A stretch of 64,000 nt of DNA from Lederbergia wuyishanensis (GTDB taxonomy: Bacteria; Bacillota; Bacilli; Bacillales; Bacillaceae_C). Location of the stretch: NCBI RefSeq assembly GCF_022900255.1, contig NZ_JALIRM010000013.1:141940-205939 (forward strand). The letters run 5' to 3'. The translations under genes and the position numbers were made by a program. Positions 16,392 to 24,332 of the stretch are shown piece after piece (positions within the stretch are counted from its first letter, which is position 1; each line of letters starts with the position of its first letter). The notes under the pieces were generated by a model. That model did no database searches. It was not told the DNA's origin and was given only the letters and a program-made list of their open reading frames with translations.

Positions 16392-17564
16392 TTAAGCTCC
16401 TACTACATTATCTGAATTGCTTGCAGGCAAACGATAGCTCCCTTTTTTAGGGAAGAAGATGAAGAATAGAGTTCCGATACAGATAATACATCCCATCATC
16501 CAGAACAAGAACTGTGGTCCTTGGTAATCTACGACTATTCCTCCTATTACGTTTCCGGCAATCCCCGCAAGTCCTCCGGCAGCAGCAAACATTGTTTGAG
16601 CGGTTGCCTTTGCATCTCTTGGAGCCATTAAATTAACAATTTCAATAACAGAGCTAAAGTAAAAGGCAAAAGCTATTCCATCTAGAGCTTGCAAGGATAA
16701 TACAACACCAACAGGAGGAGCGAAACCCATTATAATATACTTAATTGCGTAAGCTATCGTTCCAAGAATAAGCATCGGAAATAATCCAATTCGACGAATG
16801 AGCTTTGCGGATAGCCAGAACAATGGAATCTCGACGACTGCAGCAATCGTAAAATTCCAACCGACTAGATTCACCGGATAATTTAGTTTTTGAAAATAAA
16901 GGGATAAATAACTAAAATTCATTGTAACTGTTCCTGAAATTAGCATCGTAATAACAAGGAATAAAATAAAGTATCCATTTCTAAATAGTGCACCTATCCC
17001 CTCTTTACCCAGAACTTCGGCTTTTTTAGGTCGTTCCAATTTAGGGAAAGAAAACATGAGTAAGAACATAATGACAGCAAATAATGCGTATGCAATAAAA
17101 CTATAGTGATAGCCGATAGAATTATATACATATCCAGCAATAACCGTTACGAATGCAAAACCAAGTGCCCCCCATAATCGAACCTGCCCATACGTGAATC
17201 CAAAGGATGGACCTTTTTCAACAGCAATTGCATCTACAATAGTTCCAGCTGGTGTATTAATAAAAGAAAAAACAACTGCAGTTATAATCATCGGGATAAA
17301 CGATTCACTAAAAATATAACCGAACGCCACTATAGCCGATAAAAAGGTGGAAACCTTTAACAACGTCCGATAATCCTTCGCAGCATCGTTAATCAGGCCA
17401 AAAACTGGCTGAGCAATTATTCCTGTTAACGATCCTGCCCCAAGAATAACCCCTATCGAAGCTCCATCGAAACCTCTTTCGGATAAAAACAAACTCATAA
17501 ATGGCATAAAACTTCCCATGGCAAGATATAAAAACAAATAAAACATAGATATTTTTAGCTTCAT
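16392..17564 (-). CDS. MFS transporter, LacY/nucleoside-symporter-like
   Basis: A 390-residue, 12-span MFS protein. The N-terminus KISMFYLFLYLAMGSFMPFMSLFLSERGF and the DYRTLLK loop resemble the MFS_1-like/LacY-NupG group (maltose/phenylpropionate permease-like). The frame extends to an ATG at 17618. The shorter start at 17564 matches where the family begins and has GGATGGTG upstream, so it is preferred, but the longer form is possible. Substrate is unknown; sugars or nucleosides are typical for relatives. It stands alone, convergent with feo. Confidence 0.85.
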   Translation of the reverse strand: MKLKISMFYLFLYLAMGSFMPFMSLFLSERGFDGASIGVILGAGSLTGIIAQPVFGLINDAAKDYRTLLKVSTFLSAIVAFGYIFSESFIPMIITAVVFSFINTPAGTIVDAIAVEKGPSFGFTYGQVRLWGALGFAFVTVIAGYVYNSIGYHYSFIAYALFAVIMFLLMFSFPKLERPKKAEVLGKEGIGALFRNGYFILFLVITMLISGTVTMNFSYLSLYFQKLNYPVNLVGWNFTIAAVVEIPLFWLSAKLIRRIGLFPMLILGTIAYAIKYIIMGFAPPVGVVLSLQALDGIAFAFYFSSVIEIVNLMAPRDAKATAQTMFAAAGGLAGIAGNVIGGIVVDYQGPQFLFWMMGCIICIGTLFFIFFPKKGSYRLPASNSDNVVGA

Positions 17565-17797
17565 TGAACACCATCCATTCCGATAACATCCGTATCCGTT
17601 TACATATACGAATTTCATTTAGAACTCTCTTTTATAAACAAGTAGAAGAAATTTTTAAAAAATAAAGGACTTTCTTGTCACAGTAAAGAAATCAAATATG
17701 GGTGAAACTCACACTTAGCCATTATATCCTCATCTATGACTATTTTACCACTTTTATAATCTGTGATATTACAAGAATTTTTTTAAGGAGAAAGTAT

Positions 17798-18436
17798 ATG
17801 ACGCAACTTAAACCTAAAACTCTTAAGACGCACGATCATCGAAAAATCTACCGAGATATTTATCAACTAAAGCCTGACAAAACAGTTATTCAATTACTCC
17901 CAGAACTAAAATACGTATCACAAAGTATGATTACATCCTATCATATGAATTGGGACGGACGACCTGAGCCGATAGATGAAAAATGGATTGCTTGGAAAGT
18001 AGTCAACCAAATCAAACAGATAACGAAAAAGGAACTTGAATACAAATTTAAGCTAATGCCTCCAGAAATTATTTGGCATCGAGCAGCCGACAATAAAAAA
18101 TGGATCGTTGACCAAATGATGTTAGTGGCTGACTGTGTAACAGACGAAATGTTCGAAAGGGCGATGGAACGAGTCAAGAAGAATTTACGTGTTAAGGAAC
18201 TCCCTACCATTACTTTTAAGAAAACTAATCCTACTTTATGTGCACAAAGACTTCATGTCGGCCATTACAAACATGCAAAAGAAACACTTCAAAAAATAAA
18301 AGAGGACTTAGAGGCGGAAGGATACCAAGTAAACGGAGCCCACCGAGAAATTTATTTATATCCAGCCATGGACTGTTATCCTCCCGAAAAGTGCAAAACG
18401 ATCGTAAGTGTGGAGATTGAAAAGAGGAGTAATTAA
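17798..18436 (+). CDS. GyrI-like small-molecule-binding domain protein
   Basis: A 212-residue soluble protein resembling stand-alone GyrI-like proteins of Firmicutes. The evidence is the opening KIYRDIYQLKPDKTVIQLLPELKYVS, the internal IIWHRAADNKKWIVDQMMLVAD and the closing IYLYPAMDCYPPEKCKTIVSVEI. No HTH is present, so it likely binds small compounds. AAGGAG precedes the ATG at 17798. The next gene, a VOC protein, starts 4 bases after its stop, and a pentapeptide-repeat gene follows. The three form an operon closed by a terminator at 19379. Confidence 0.78.
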   Translation: MTQLKPKTLKTHDHRKIYRDIYQLKPDKTVIQLLPELKYVSQSMITSYHMNWDGRPEPIDEKWIAWKVVNQIKQITKKELEYKFKLMPPEIIWHRAADNKKWIVDQMMLVADCVTDEMFERAMERVKKNLRVKELPTITFKKTNPTLCAQRLHVGHYKHAKETLQKIKEDLEAEGYQVNGAHREIYLYPAMDCYPPEKCKTIVSVEIEKRSN

Positions 18437-18440
18437 AGAA

Positions 18441-18815
18441 ATGATTGAAAAAATTTTATATAATACTGTACCTGTTAAAGATATATCAAAATCTATTAAA
18501 TGGTACACCGAAGTTTTAGGTTTTCAATTTGTCTGGCATAGTGAAGAAGAAAAGCTCGCTCAAGTAAACTTGCCATCTGGACAAATGCTTTTTCTATCTG
18601 AAATAAACGATGATACAAATGCTAATTTTACTAAAAATGGTGTAATAAGAAGTGTTGTAGGCTTTCAAGCTAAAAATATTGAACAGTTTTATGATCATCT
18701 AAAAGCTCACGGTGTACGAGTCGAGAAAATTGTTCATGATGAAATAGGAGGCTTTAAATTTTTGGACTTCTTTGACCCTAACGGAAACATGTTTAATGTT
18801 GAATGCGATGCCTAA
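18441..18815 (+). CDS. VOC family protein
   Basis: A 124-residue vicinal-oxygen-chelate protein. It starts NTVPVKDISKSIKWYTEVLGFQF, the standard glyoxalase/bleomycin-resistance opening, and ends FKFLDFFDPNGNMFNVE, the standard last strand with its Glu metal ligand. Function within the fold (detoxification, antibiotic binding) is open. GAGGAG lies upstream of the ATG at 18441. It is the middle gene of a three-gene operon with a GyrI-like and a pentapeptide-repeat protein, which together look like an antibiotic or stress-tolerance set (inference). Confidence 0.82.
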   Translation: MIEKILYNTVPVKDISKSIKWYTEVLGFQFVWHSEEEKLAQVNLPSGQMLFLSEINDDTNANFTKNGVIRSVVGFQAKNIEQFYDHLKAHGVRVEKIVHDEIGGFKFLDFFDPNGNMFNVECDA

Positions 18816-18845
18816 AAATAAACTAGAATAAAAGGAATGATTTCA

Positions 18846-19271
18846 ATGAATCTCCAAAATCAAAAACAAGAATTGAATATGGCTGACATTTCTGCTTCTA
18901 CTTTTACTTGCGTACTTGGTCATAAACTCTATTTCGAAAATGTTGATTTATCTGATACAAAAATAGTTAATGCCAATTTAAGTCGATTAATGATAAATGA
19001 TGCTAACTTAAGTGATGTTGAAATCGATGGAGCCCAGCTAGGGGGAGCTTATATTCATAATATAGGTCTACCACTCGAGGGGCATCCGAATTATGAACCT
19101 AACGCCAAACAAAGACCGCTTAAGTTTGAAAATTGTAACCTAAATGACAGCACGATCACTGATTGTAACTTAGAAAACGTTGAGATTAGCATGTGTAATA
19201 TAAAAGGAATGAAAATTAATGGGATTAGTGTTGAGGAAATGCTTAAAGTATATTCGGAATCAAAAGTGTGA
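18846..19271 (+). CDS. Pentapeptide repeat protein
   Basis: A 141-residue pentapeptide-repeat protein with A(N/D)LxX-type repeats, for example ADISA, VDLSD, ANLSR, ANLSD and CNLND/CNLEN. These are set in two blocks (about 11-65 and 90-125) around an insertion with GHPNYEPNAKQRP. The fold is a right-handed quadrilateral beta-helix; relatives include Qnr-type gyrase protectors, but most are of unknown function. Two ATGs are possible (18837 and 18846). The second is better spaced from AAAGGA. It is the last gene of its operon. Confidence 0.85.
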   Translation: MNLQNQKQELNMADISASTFTCVLGHKLYFENVDLSDTKIVNANLSRLMINDANLSDVEIDGAQLGGAYIHNIGLPLEGHPNYEPNAKQRPLKFENCNLNDSTITDCNLENVEISMCNIKGMKINGISVEEMLKVYSESKV

Positions 19272-19378
19272 TGGTCGGAATCGATTCGCTCTTACATTAG
19301 TTTAGAGTAATTGTTATACGAGAAAAAAACACCTTATACAAGAGTAATATTCTGATAGATACAATTCTCAAGGATCGA

Positions 19379-19419
19379 AATCCATTGGACCACCTTTTTA
19401 CTGTCCAATGGATTCTTTT
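19379..19419 (+). terminator. Terminator after the pentapeptide-repeat operon
   Basis: AATCCATTGGAC (19379-19390) pairs perfectly with GTCCAATGGATT (19403-19414), followed by CTTTT. It lies 108 bases after the stop and may also serve the convergent gene at 19436. Confidence 0.85.
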
Positions 19420-19435
19420 ATTAATTGATATTTAG

Positions 19436-20104
19436 TTATTGTTCCCTTCGATATAAATCCCTACTCTTGTACCCTGCGGCTAGAATTGTTTTCATTTCTT
19501 CGCGTCGCTTATTTTTAGTTGCTTCTTGTTTCGCACTATACACATGCCGAGCCCAATCTTTTTGGTATCCTGGAGTGAGAGACTGATAAAAAGCTAGTAA
19601 ATTCGGGGTATCTTGTAAATCCTTTTCTACTGCTGGAATCATTTCAATATAATCATCAACTAACTGACTCTCTTTTGTAGATGTTTTATTTTTGCTTTTG
19701 CCATCCTCTTTCAGACCGACAACTGTAAAAACATCATCCAAACCTAACATTCGAGAAAATTTTACATTGCTTGTTCCAACAAAACCATTTTCGTCCACTC
19801 CAATATTAGGAAATATTTCGTCTCTATGGATGAAAGTTGGATATACTTTATTTCCTTTTTTAGGGTAAGCCAAAAAGATATAGCCATTTTTGTTTAAATA
19901 ATTGTTTTCAATTACTTCGTAAATAAGCTTTTTGAAAGATTCCATATCGAGCACAAATGCAAAGATTAAATCATACTTACTTCCTTTAAGTTCGGTATCA
20001 TAATTAGCTAGTTCTTTTAAGTAATCCGTGGCTTCAGGTACATTTAGTACTGCTACTTTTTCATACTTTTTTAAATTTAGTTTTTCTACGATTGTTTTAG
20101 TCAA
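19436..20104 (-). CDS. YdeI/OmdA-domain protein
   Basis: A 222-residue soluble protein in two parts. Residues 1-130 carry an alpha/beta domain of the DUF3052-like type (KYEKVAVLNVP, YDLIFAFVLDMESFKKLI). Residues 160-222 match the bacteriocin-protection YdeI/OmpD-associated domain: FYQSLTPGYQKDWARHVYSAK followed by RREEMKTILAAG. The C-terminal domain is widespread and its biochemical function is not known. Downstream of a DUF1801 gene on the same strand (47-base gap), a frequent genomic pairing, so the two are probably related in role. Confidence 0.8.
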   Translation of the reverse strand: MTKTIVEKLNLKKYEKVAVLNVPEATDYLKELANYDTELKGSKYDLIFAFVLDMESFKKLIYEVIENNYLNKNGYIFLAYPKKGNKVYPTFIHRDEIFPNIGVDENGFVGTSNVKFSRMLGLDDVFTVVGLKEDGKSKNKTSTKESQLVDDYIEMIPAVEKDLQDTPNLLAFYQSLTPGYQKDWARHVYSAKQEATKNKRREEMKTILAAGYKSRDLYRREQ

Positions 20105-20151
20105 CTTCTGCCACCTATGTTTCCCATATTATATTCCATATATGATTACTT

Positions 20152-20565
20152 CTAAAACGTTGCATCTATCCACTTATTTACTGCCTCTACAAGTTTGTCT
20201 TTCTTTTCCTTCACATCATTCATATCCGTAAATTTTACAATAGCTCTGTCACTGGAAACCCATTCCAATAATTCTGTTGTATCATCAACCAAAGATCTTT
20301 CCAAGTGGTTTTCTTTCGCTTTTGCACCGCAATGAAAAACCAACCTAAAAAAACCTTTGCCATGAAGATTAAAGGTCACCCTATCTTCATTCTTATAGCA
20401 GAAACTAGGGGCATTCCATTTTATATGTTCGGTAATTTGTTCATTAGCACTTAAAATAATAATTCGAACTTCGTCTATTTCTTTTTTTAATGGATGCTTT
20501 AGATTTATCATAAATTCAGCTACTTGTTCAGAACCAGAAATTCGATTAGTTTTCTTATTAGTCAT
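20152..20565 (-). CDS. DUF1801 domain protein
   Basis: A 137-residue protein of the DUF1801 (YdhG/frataxin-like fold) family, with HPLKKEIDEVRIIILSANEQITEHIKWNAPSF as the diagnostic start (key: the Glu-His-Ile-Lys-Trp-Asn stretch), then VTFNLHGKGFFRLVFHCGAKA. Function is unknown; relatives bind iron or act as small chaperone-like proteins in proposals only. It lies upstream of the YdeI/OmdA gene and is likely co-transcribed with it. Confidence 0.82.
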   Translation of the reverse strand: MTNKKTNRISGSEQVAEFMINLKHPLKKEIDEVRIIILSANEQITEHIKWNAPSFCYKNEDRVTFNLHGKGFFRLVFHCGAKAKENHLERSLVDDTTELLEWVSSDRAIVKFTDMNDVKEKKDKLVEAVNKWIDATF

Positions 20566-20776
20566 ACCAGTTCATCATCCTTTTGAAGAGACTTGAAACC
20601 ATGTTTTCACATCGCTTTCTTACAGGTATCATATTTTATTGAAATTCATGAAACTCCTCCCTTACTCTCACTTACATCATCTCTACAAAACAAGAATGTG
20701 TTTAATAACGGTATAAATCCATTTAAGTACGATGATATTAATCATAGGGAATTTCAACCATTATGAGGTGGAAGAC

Positions 20777-22381
20777 ATGAATTTTATAGCAAGTGTATTA
20801 ATTATTATTGGGTTTTTGTTTATCGGAATTGTTTTGATCGGACTGATTGTCTCTATTTTATTATTATTCATGTTCGACAGAAACCAGAAAATGCATTCCA
20901 TTTTAAGAAATTATCCTTTTCTTGGTAGGGTTCGATATTTTTTCGAAAAAATTGGTCCTGAATTTCGCCAGTATTGGTTCAATAGTGATACTGAAGGAAG
21001 ACCGTTTTCAAGGGATGATTATGAACATATTGTAAAAAGCGCGAAATATAAGCGCGATGTAGTCGGCTTTGGTTCAAAACGTGATTTTGAAGAAGAAGGT
21101 TATTATGTTCGAAATGATATGTTCCCGAAGCTTAATGAAGAAATGAAGATGGATGAAAATACATTTGCTTTAACAAAAAGATATTTATTAATCAAAGACC
21201 CCCTCTTTTCCCAAAGAGAGGAAAAATGGGAAGAAGATGAATCATCCTCGTATTTATTACATGATGATGATGCAGTTGTCATTGGTCACAGTACAAAACA
21301 CCCCTTCGTGCTAAAAGGGCTTATTGGTATGTCCGCTATGAGTTATGGTGCATTGGGGAAAAACGCCATTACTGCATTATCAAAAGGGTTGGCCATTGCT
21401 AAAGGTACATGGATGAATACAGGTGAAGGTGGCATATCACCTTACCATTTGGAAGGCGGAGTAGACATTATCATGCAAATTGGTCCCGCCCTATTTGGAA
21501 TCCGGGATGAAAATGGCGATGTAGATTGGGATGAATTAAAAAAAGTAAGTGAAATTCCGCAATTAAAAGCATTCGAAATCAAATTAGCTCAGGGTGCCAA
21601 AACACGAGGTGGCCATATCGATGCCGAAAAAGTTAATCCCGAAATTGCTGAAATTCGAAAAGTGGTCCCCTATAAATCTATAGATAGCCCGAACCGTTTT
21701 CATCAATTTAGTGATGTACCAGCAATGTGTGATTTTATTGAAAAAATTCGAACTCATACTGGAAAACCAGTCGGGATAAAGATTGTTGTAGGTAGTAACG
21801 ATAGTGTTGAAGAACTCGCAAAGTATATGAAGGAAACCGGGAAAGGCCCTGATTTTATCACAGTTGATGGCGGTGAAGGTGGAACTGGAGCTTCGTATCA
21901 AGAATTAATTGATAGCGTAGGATTGCCTCTTAAATCTGCCCTTTCCATCCTTGTATGCACTCTAATCAAATATGGCGTTCGAGATCGTGTGAAAATTATC
22001 GCTTCGGGGAAACTCTTTACACCAGATCGAATTGCAGTCGCATTAGCTATGGGAGCAGATTTAATTAACATAGCACGTGGTTTTATGATTTCTGTCGGAT
22101 GCATTCAAACTTTAAAATGTCAATCCAATACCTGTCCTGTCGGAGTTGCTACAACAGACCCTGATTTACAAAAAGCTTTAGTGATTGACGAAAAAAAATA
22201 TCGTGTTGCAAACTATTTGATTACATTAAGAAAAGGATTATTCCGCATTTCTGCAGCAGCTGGATTAGATTCACCCGTTCACTTTTCCCCTAGAAATATT
22301 ATGTATAAAGATGACAAGGGGGTTGTATATTCTTTAGAGAGTATCCTTAAGGACATTCAAAAGCAAATCGAGGTAAATTAG
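20777..22381 (+). CDS. yerD: FMN-binding glutamate-synthase-like protein (YerD)
   Basis: A 534-residue protein of the glutamate synthase central/FMN domain family resembling B. subtilis YerD. One N-terminal membrane span (about 2-32) anchors a cytosolic barrel. Diagnostic stretches are MSAMSYGALGKNAITAL, MNTGEGGISPYH, KLAQGAKTRGGH, FITVDGGEGGTGA and the cysteine cluster GCIQTLKCQSNTCPVG for a [3Fe-4S] centre. There is no glutaminase domain, so it is not a full glutamate synthase. The electron acceptor and substrate are unknown. The frame extends upstream, but GAGGTGG precedes the ATG at 20777, which is chosen. It is monocistronic. Confidence 0.92.
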   Translation: MNFIASVLIIIGFLFIGIVLIGLIVSILLLFMFDRNQKMHSILRNYPFLGRVRYFFEKIGPEFRQYWFNSDTEGRPFSRDDYEHIVKSAKYKRDVVGFGSKRDFEEEGYYVRNDMFPKLNEEMKMDENTFALTKRYLLIKDPLFSQREEKWEEDESSSYLLHDDDAVVIGHSTKHPFVLKGLIGMSAMSYGALGKNAITALSKGLAIAKGTWMNTGEGGISPYHLEGGVDIIMQIGPALFGIRDENGDVDWDELKKVSEIPQLKAFEIKLAQGAKTRGGHIDAEKVNPEIAEIRKVVPYKSIDSPNRFHQFSDVPAMCDFIEKIRTHTGKPVGIKIVVGSNDSVEELAKYMKETGKGPDFITVDGGEGGTGASYQELIDSVGLPLKSALSILVCTLIKYGVRDRVKIIASGKLFTPDRIAVALAMGADLINIARGFMISVGCIQTLKCQSNTCPVGVATTDPDLQKALVIDEKKYRVANYLITLRKGLFRISAAAGLDSPVHFSPRNIMYKDDKGVVYSLESILKDIQKQIEVN

Positions 22382-22392
22382 ATGTAAAACCA

Positions 22393-22438
22393 AATGGGTG
22401 ACTAAAAGAGAATGTTCTTATTGTCACCCATTGAATCT
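22393..22438. terminator. Terminator between yerD and the TetR gene
   Basis: AATGGGTGAC (22393-22402) pairs with GTCACCCATT (22423-22432), followed by a T-containing tail. The convergent TetR gene ends 12 bases further on. Confidence 0.75.
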
Positions 22439-22444
22439 TTCCTA

Positions 22445-23038
22445 TCATTTCATTATTACTTTCATTAATAAATCTACCTCGTGAACCCAATAATTTTCAT
22501 CTGCTTGCACTTCTTGTAACATTAATCCTGTGATAACGGAAAAATAGCAAAACAATAACTTATAAGGATCACCCTCGCAAAATTGACCCATTCGTTGACC
22601 TTCTATAAATAATGGAATTAGTAGTTGGATTGGATTTTCTTTAGAGAATTGTTCCAGTAGTTGTTTCGCCTTCTCTGGAACTTCTTCCGAACTTGAAGCC
22701 TGCTGGATGAGCATGAAAAAATACTTATTACTATCGTCAAGCATACTTTTTGTTAAACTTCTCAATTTTTCTAATGGCGTACCTGGCAGGTGATTAACTT
22801 GTTCCATCGCGGCTTTTGCTTCCTCAAGAGCATCTTGAATTAAAGTAATAAGTAGCTCTTCTTTTGATTTAAAATAACGATATGATAAGCCTTGACTAAT
22901 ACCCGCTTCAGCGGCTATCATGCTTATTTTCGTTCCTATAATTCCTCGATTTGCAAATACTTTTAGGGCAGCTTTTTTTATTTGCACTATTCGTTGTATG
23001 TGTAGTTGATCTAATTGTTGCTCATTTAATGGTGCCAT
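22445..23038 (-). CDS. TetR family transcriptional regulator
   Basis: A 197-residue TetR-family regulator. The HTH (about residues 20-62) reads IKKAALKVFANRGIIGTKISMIAAEAGISQGLSYRYFKSKEELL, of which AEAGISQGLSYRYF is the recognition part. The frame opens 11 codons earlier; the ATG at 23038 follows GGGGG and is chosen. It lies 75 bases behind the SDR gene on the same strand, and the large palindrome upstream of that gene (24043-24069) is its likely operator. It would thus control its own operon. The ligand is unknown. Confidence 0.88.
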   Translation of the reverse strand: MAPLNEQQLDQLHIQRIVQIKKAALKVFANRGIIGTKISMIAAEAGISQGLSYRYFKSKEELLITLIQDALEEAKAAMEQVNHLPGTPLEKLRSLTKSMLDDSNKYFFMLIQQASSSEEVPEKAKQLLEQFSKENPIQLLIPLFIEGQRMGQFCEGDPYKLLFCYFSVITGLMLQEVQADENYWVHEVDLLMKVIMK

Positions 23039-23113
23039 TAGTGAGTCCCCCCATGTTCGTATTACAGCCAAGAAAAAACACTTGGATTTTCTTAGTAAAG
23101 ATTACTAATTATT

Positions 23114-24022
23114 CTAACCGTTAATCAACGTTTGCGCTTCACTAATCTCCCACAATTGTTTTGCAATATCTCTATCCTTGGCTATTTCCGTCGGGCTTTC
23201 TACTTTTTTATCTGCATAGTAAAGACCTGTTTGCTGGCTTACTTCTTCTGTCTCTGCTAACCACACCATTGTTTCGGCCCCCTTTTCTGGAGTGCGTGAA
23301 AATAATCTCATCACTGCCATCGTCAAGCGTGCCATTCTCCCATTATTTTGATTAAAGTTCGTGTCGACTAATCCAGGATCAAAGCAATAGGTGTTAACCC
23401 CAGTACCTTTAAGCTGTTGAGCAAGCTCAGACGTGAAAAATATATTTGCAAGCTTTGTCTGCCCATAGCGAAGAGTAGGTCCTCCCATTAATTTCTTCAT
23501 CGGCTTGTAAAGTTGTTCTGCATGTAAATCATTAAAATCAATCCCTTTTCTAGCCATCTTATGTCCGTGCGATGAAGTAGTAATAATTCGAGCAGGCGCA
23601 CTTTCTTTTAATCGCTCCAGAAGAAGAATTGTAAGAAGGAACGGTCCTAAATGATTTACAGCCCAAGTCATTTCTTGGTCATCGACTGTTATCTGATGGT
23701 TTTCAAACAAGGCTCCAGCATTGTTAATCAAGACGTCTACTCTTGGACAATTTGATAAGATCTCCGAAGCTACTTTGCGAATTGATTGTTGCGAAGACAT
23801 ATCTGCGATGAACACATTGACCACTATATTTTCATTCGTTTGCGCTTCAATTTGATTTACAACTTCCTTCGCCTTGGTTTCATTTCGAGCAATGATTCCA
23901 AGGTTTGCACCTCGAGATGCCAAAATTTTTGCAGCCGCAAGACCAATACCGCTTGTTGCACCTGTTATGACCACATACTTGCCCCGTAAATTCCAATTAG
24001 AATCCGTTAGTTCTTTTCCCAT
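23114..24022 (-). CDS. Short-chain dehydrogenase/reductase
   Basis: A 302-residue classical SDR, close to the retinol-dehydrogenase/WWOX-like group. The NAD(P)-binding motif TGATSGIG is at 20-27, NNAG near 95, a Ser in TTSSHG, and the catalytic YGQTK (YxxxK). ARN after strand 2 suggests NADP(H) use. Substrate unknown; likely a ketone or aldehyde. It is the first gene of a unit with the downstream TetR regulator. A 27-bp palindrome lies 21 bases upstream of the start, so expression is probably induced by a ligand of that TetR protein. Confidence 0.9.
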   Translation of the reverse strand: MGKELTDSNWNLRGKYVVITGATSGIGLAAAKILASRGANLGIIARNETKAKEVVNQIEAQTNENIVVNVFIADMSSQQSIRKVASEILSNCPRVDVLINNAGALFENHQITVDDQEMTWAVNHLGPFLLTILLLERLKESAPARIITTSSHGHKMARKGIDFNDLHAEQLYKPMKKLMGGPTLRYGQTKLANIFFTSELAQQLKGTGVNTYCFDPGLVDTNFNQNNGRMARLTMAVMRLFSRTPEKGAETMVWLAETEEVSQQTGLYYADKKVESPTEIAKDRDIAKQLWEISEAQTLING

Positions 24023-24042
24023 GTATTATCAACTCCCCTTCA

Positions 24043-24069
24043 GTGATGAATGAATAGTTCATTCATTAC
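24043..24069. promoter_or_regulatory. 27-bp palindromic operator upstream of the SDR/TetR unit
   Basis: GTGATGAATGA (24043-24053) and TCATTCATTAC (24059-24069) are inverted at 10 of 11 positions around five bases. Size and place fit a TetR-family dimer or double-dimer site. Confidence 0.65.
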
Positions 24070-24332
24070 TTAATAAAATAATATATCCTTTATTTTTAAA
24101 TGTCTACAATTTTTAAAGGGAATTTCTAAAAATGGACATTAAAAAGAACAGCCCTATAAAATGACTGTCCCTTCGTATTATTATATTTCAATTTATTCAT
24201 TTACTGACCTTAAAGCACTTCCTATACCAACTAATGGAGCAGTTGCGGGAAAGATGGATTGATGAACTTCGTTTTCACCGTTTGAGAATATTTTTCTTGA
24301 TAATAAGTGGAGACATTTCACCGTCCTCACAC

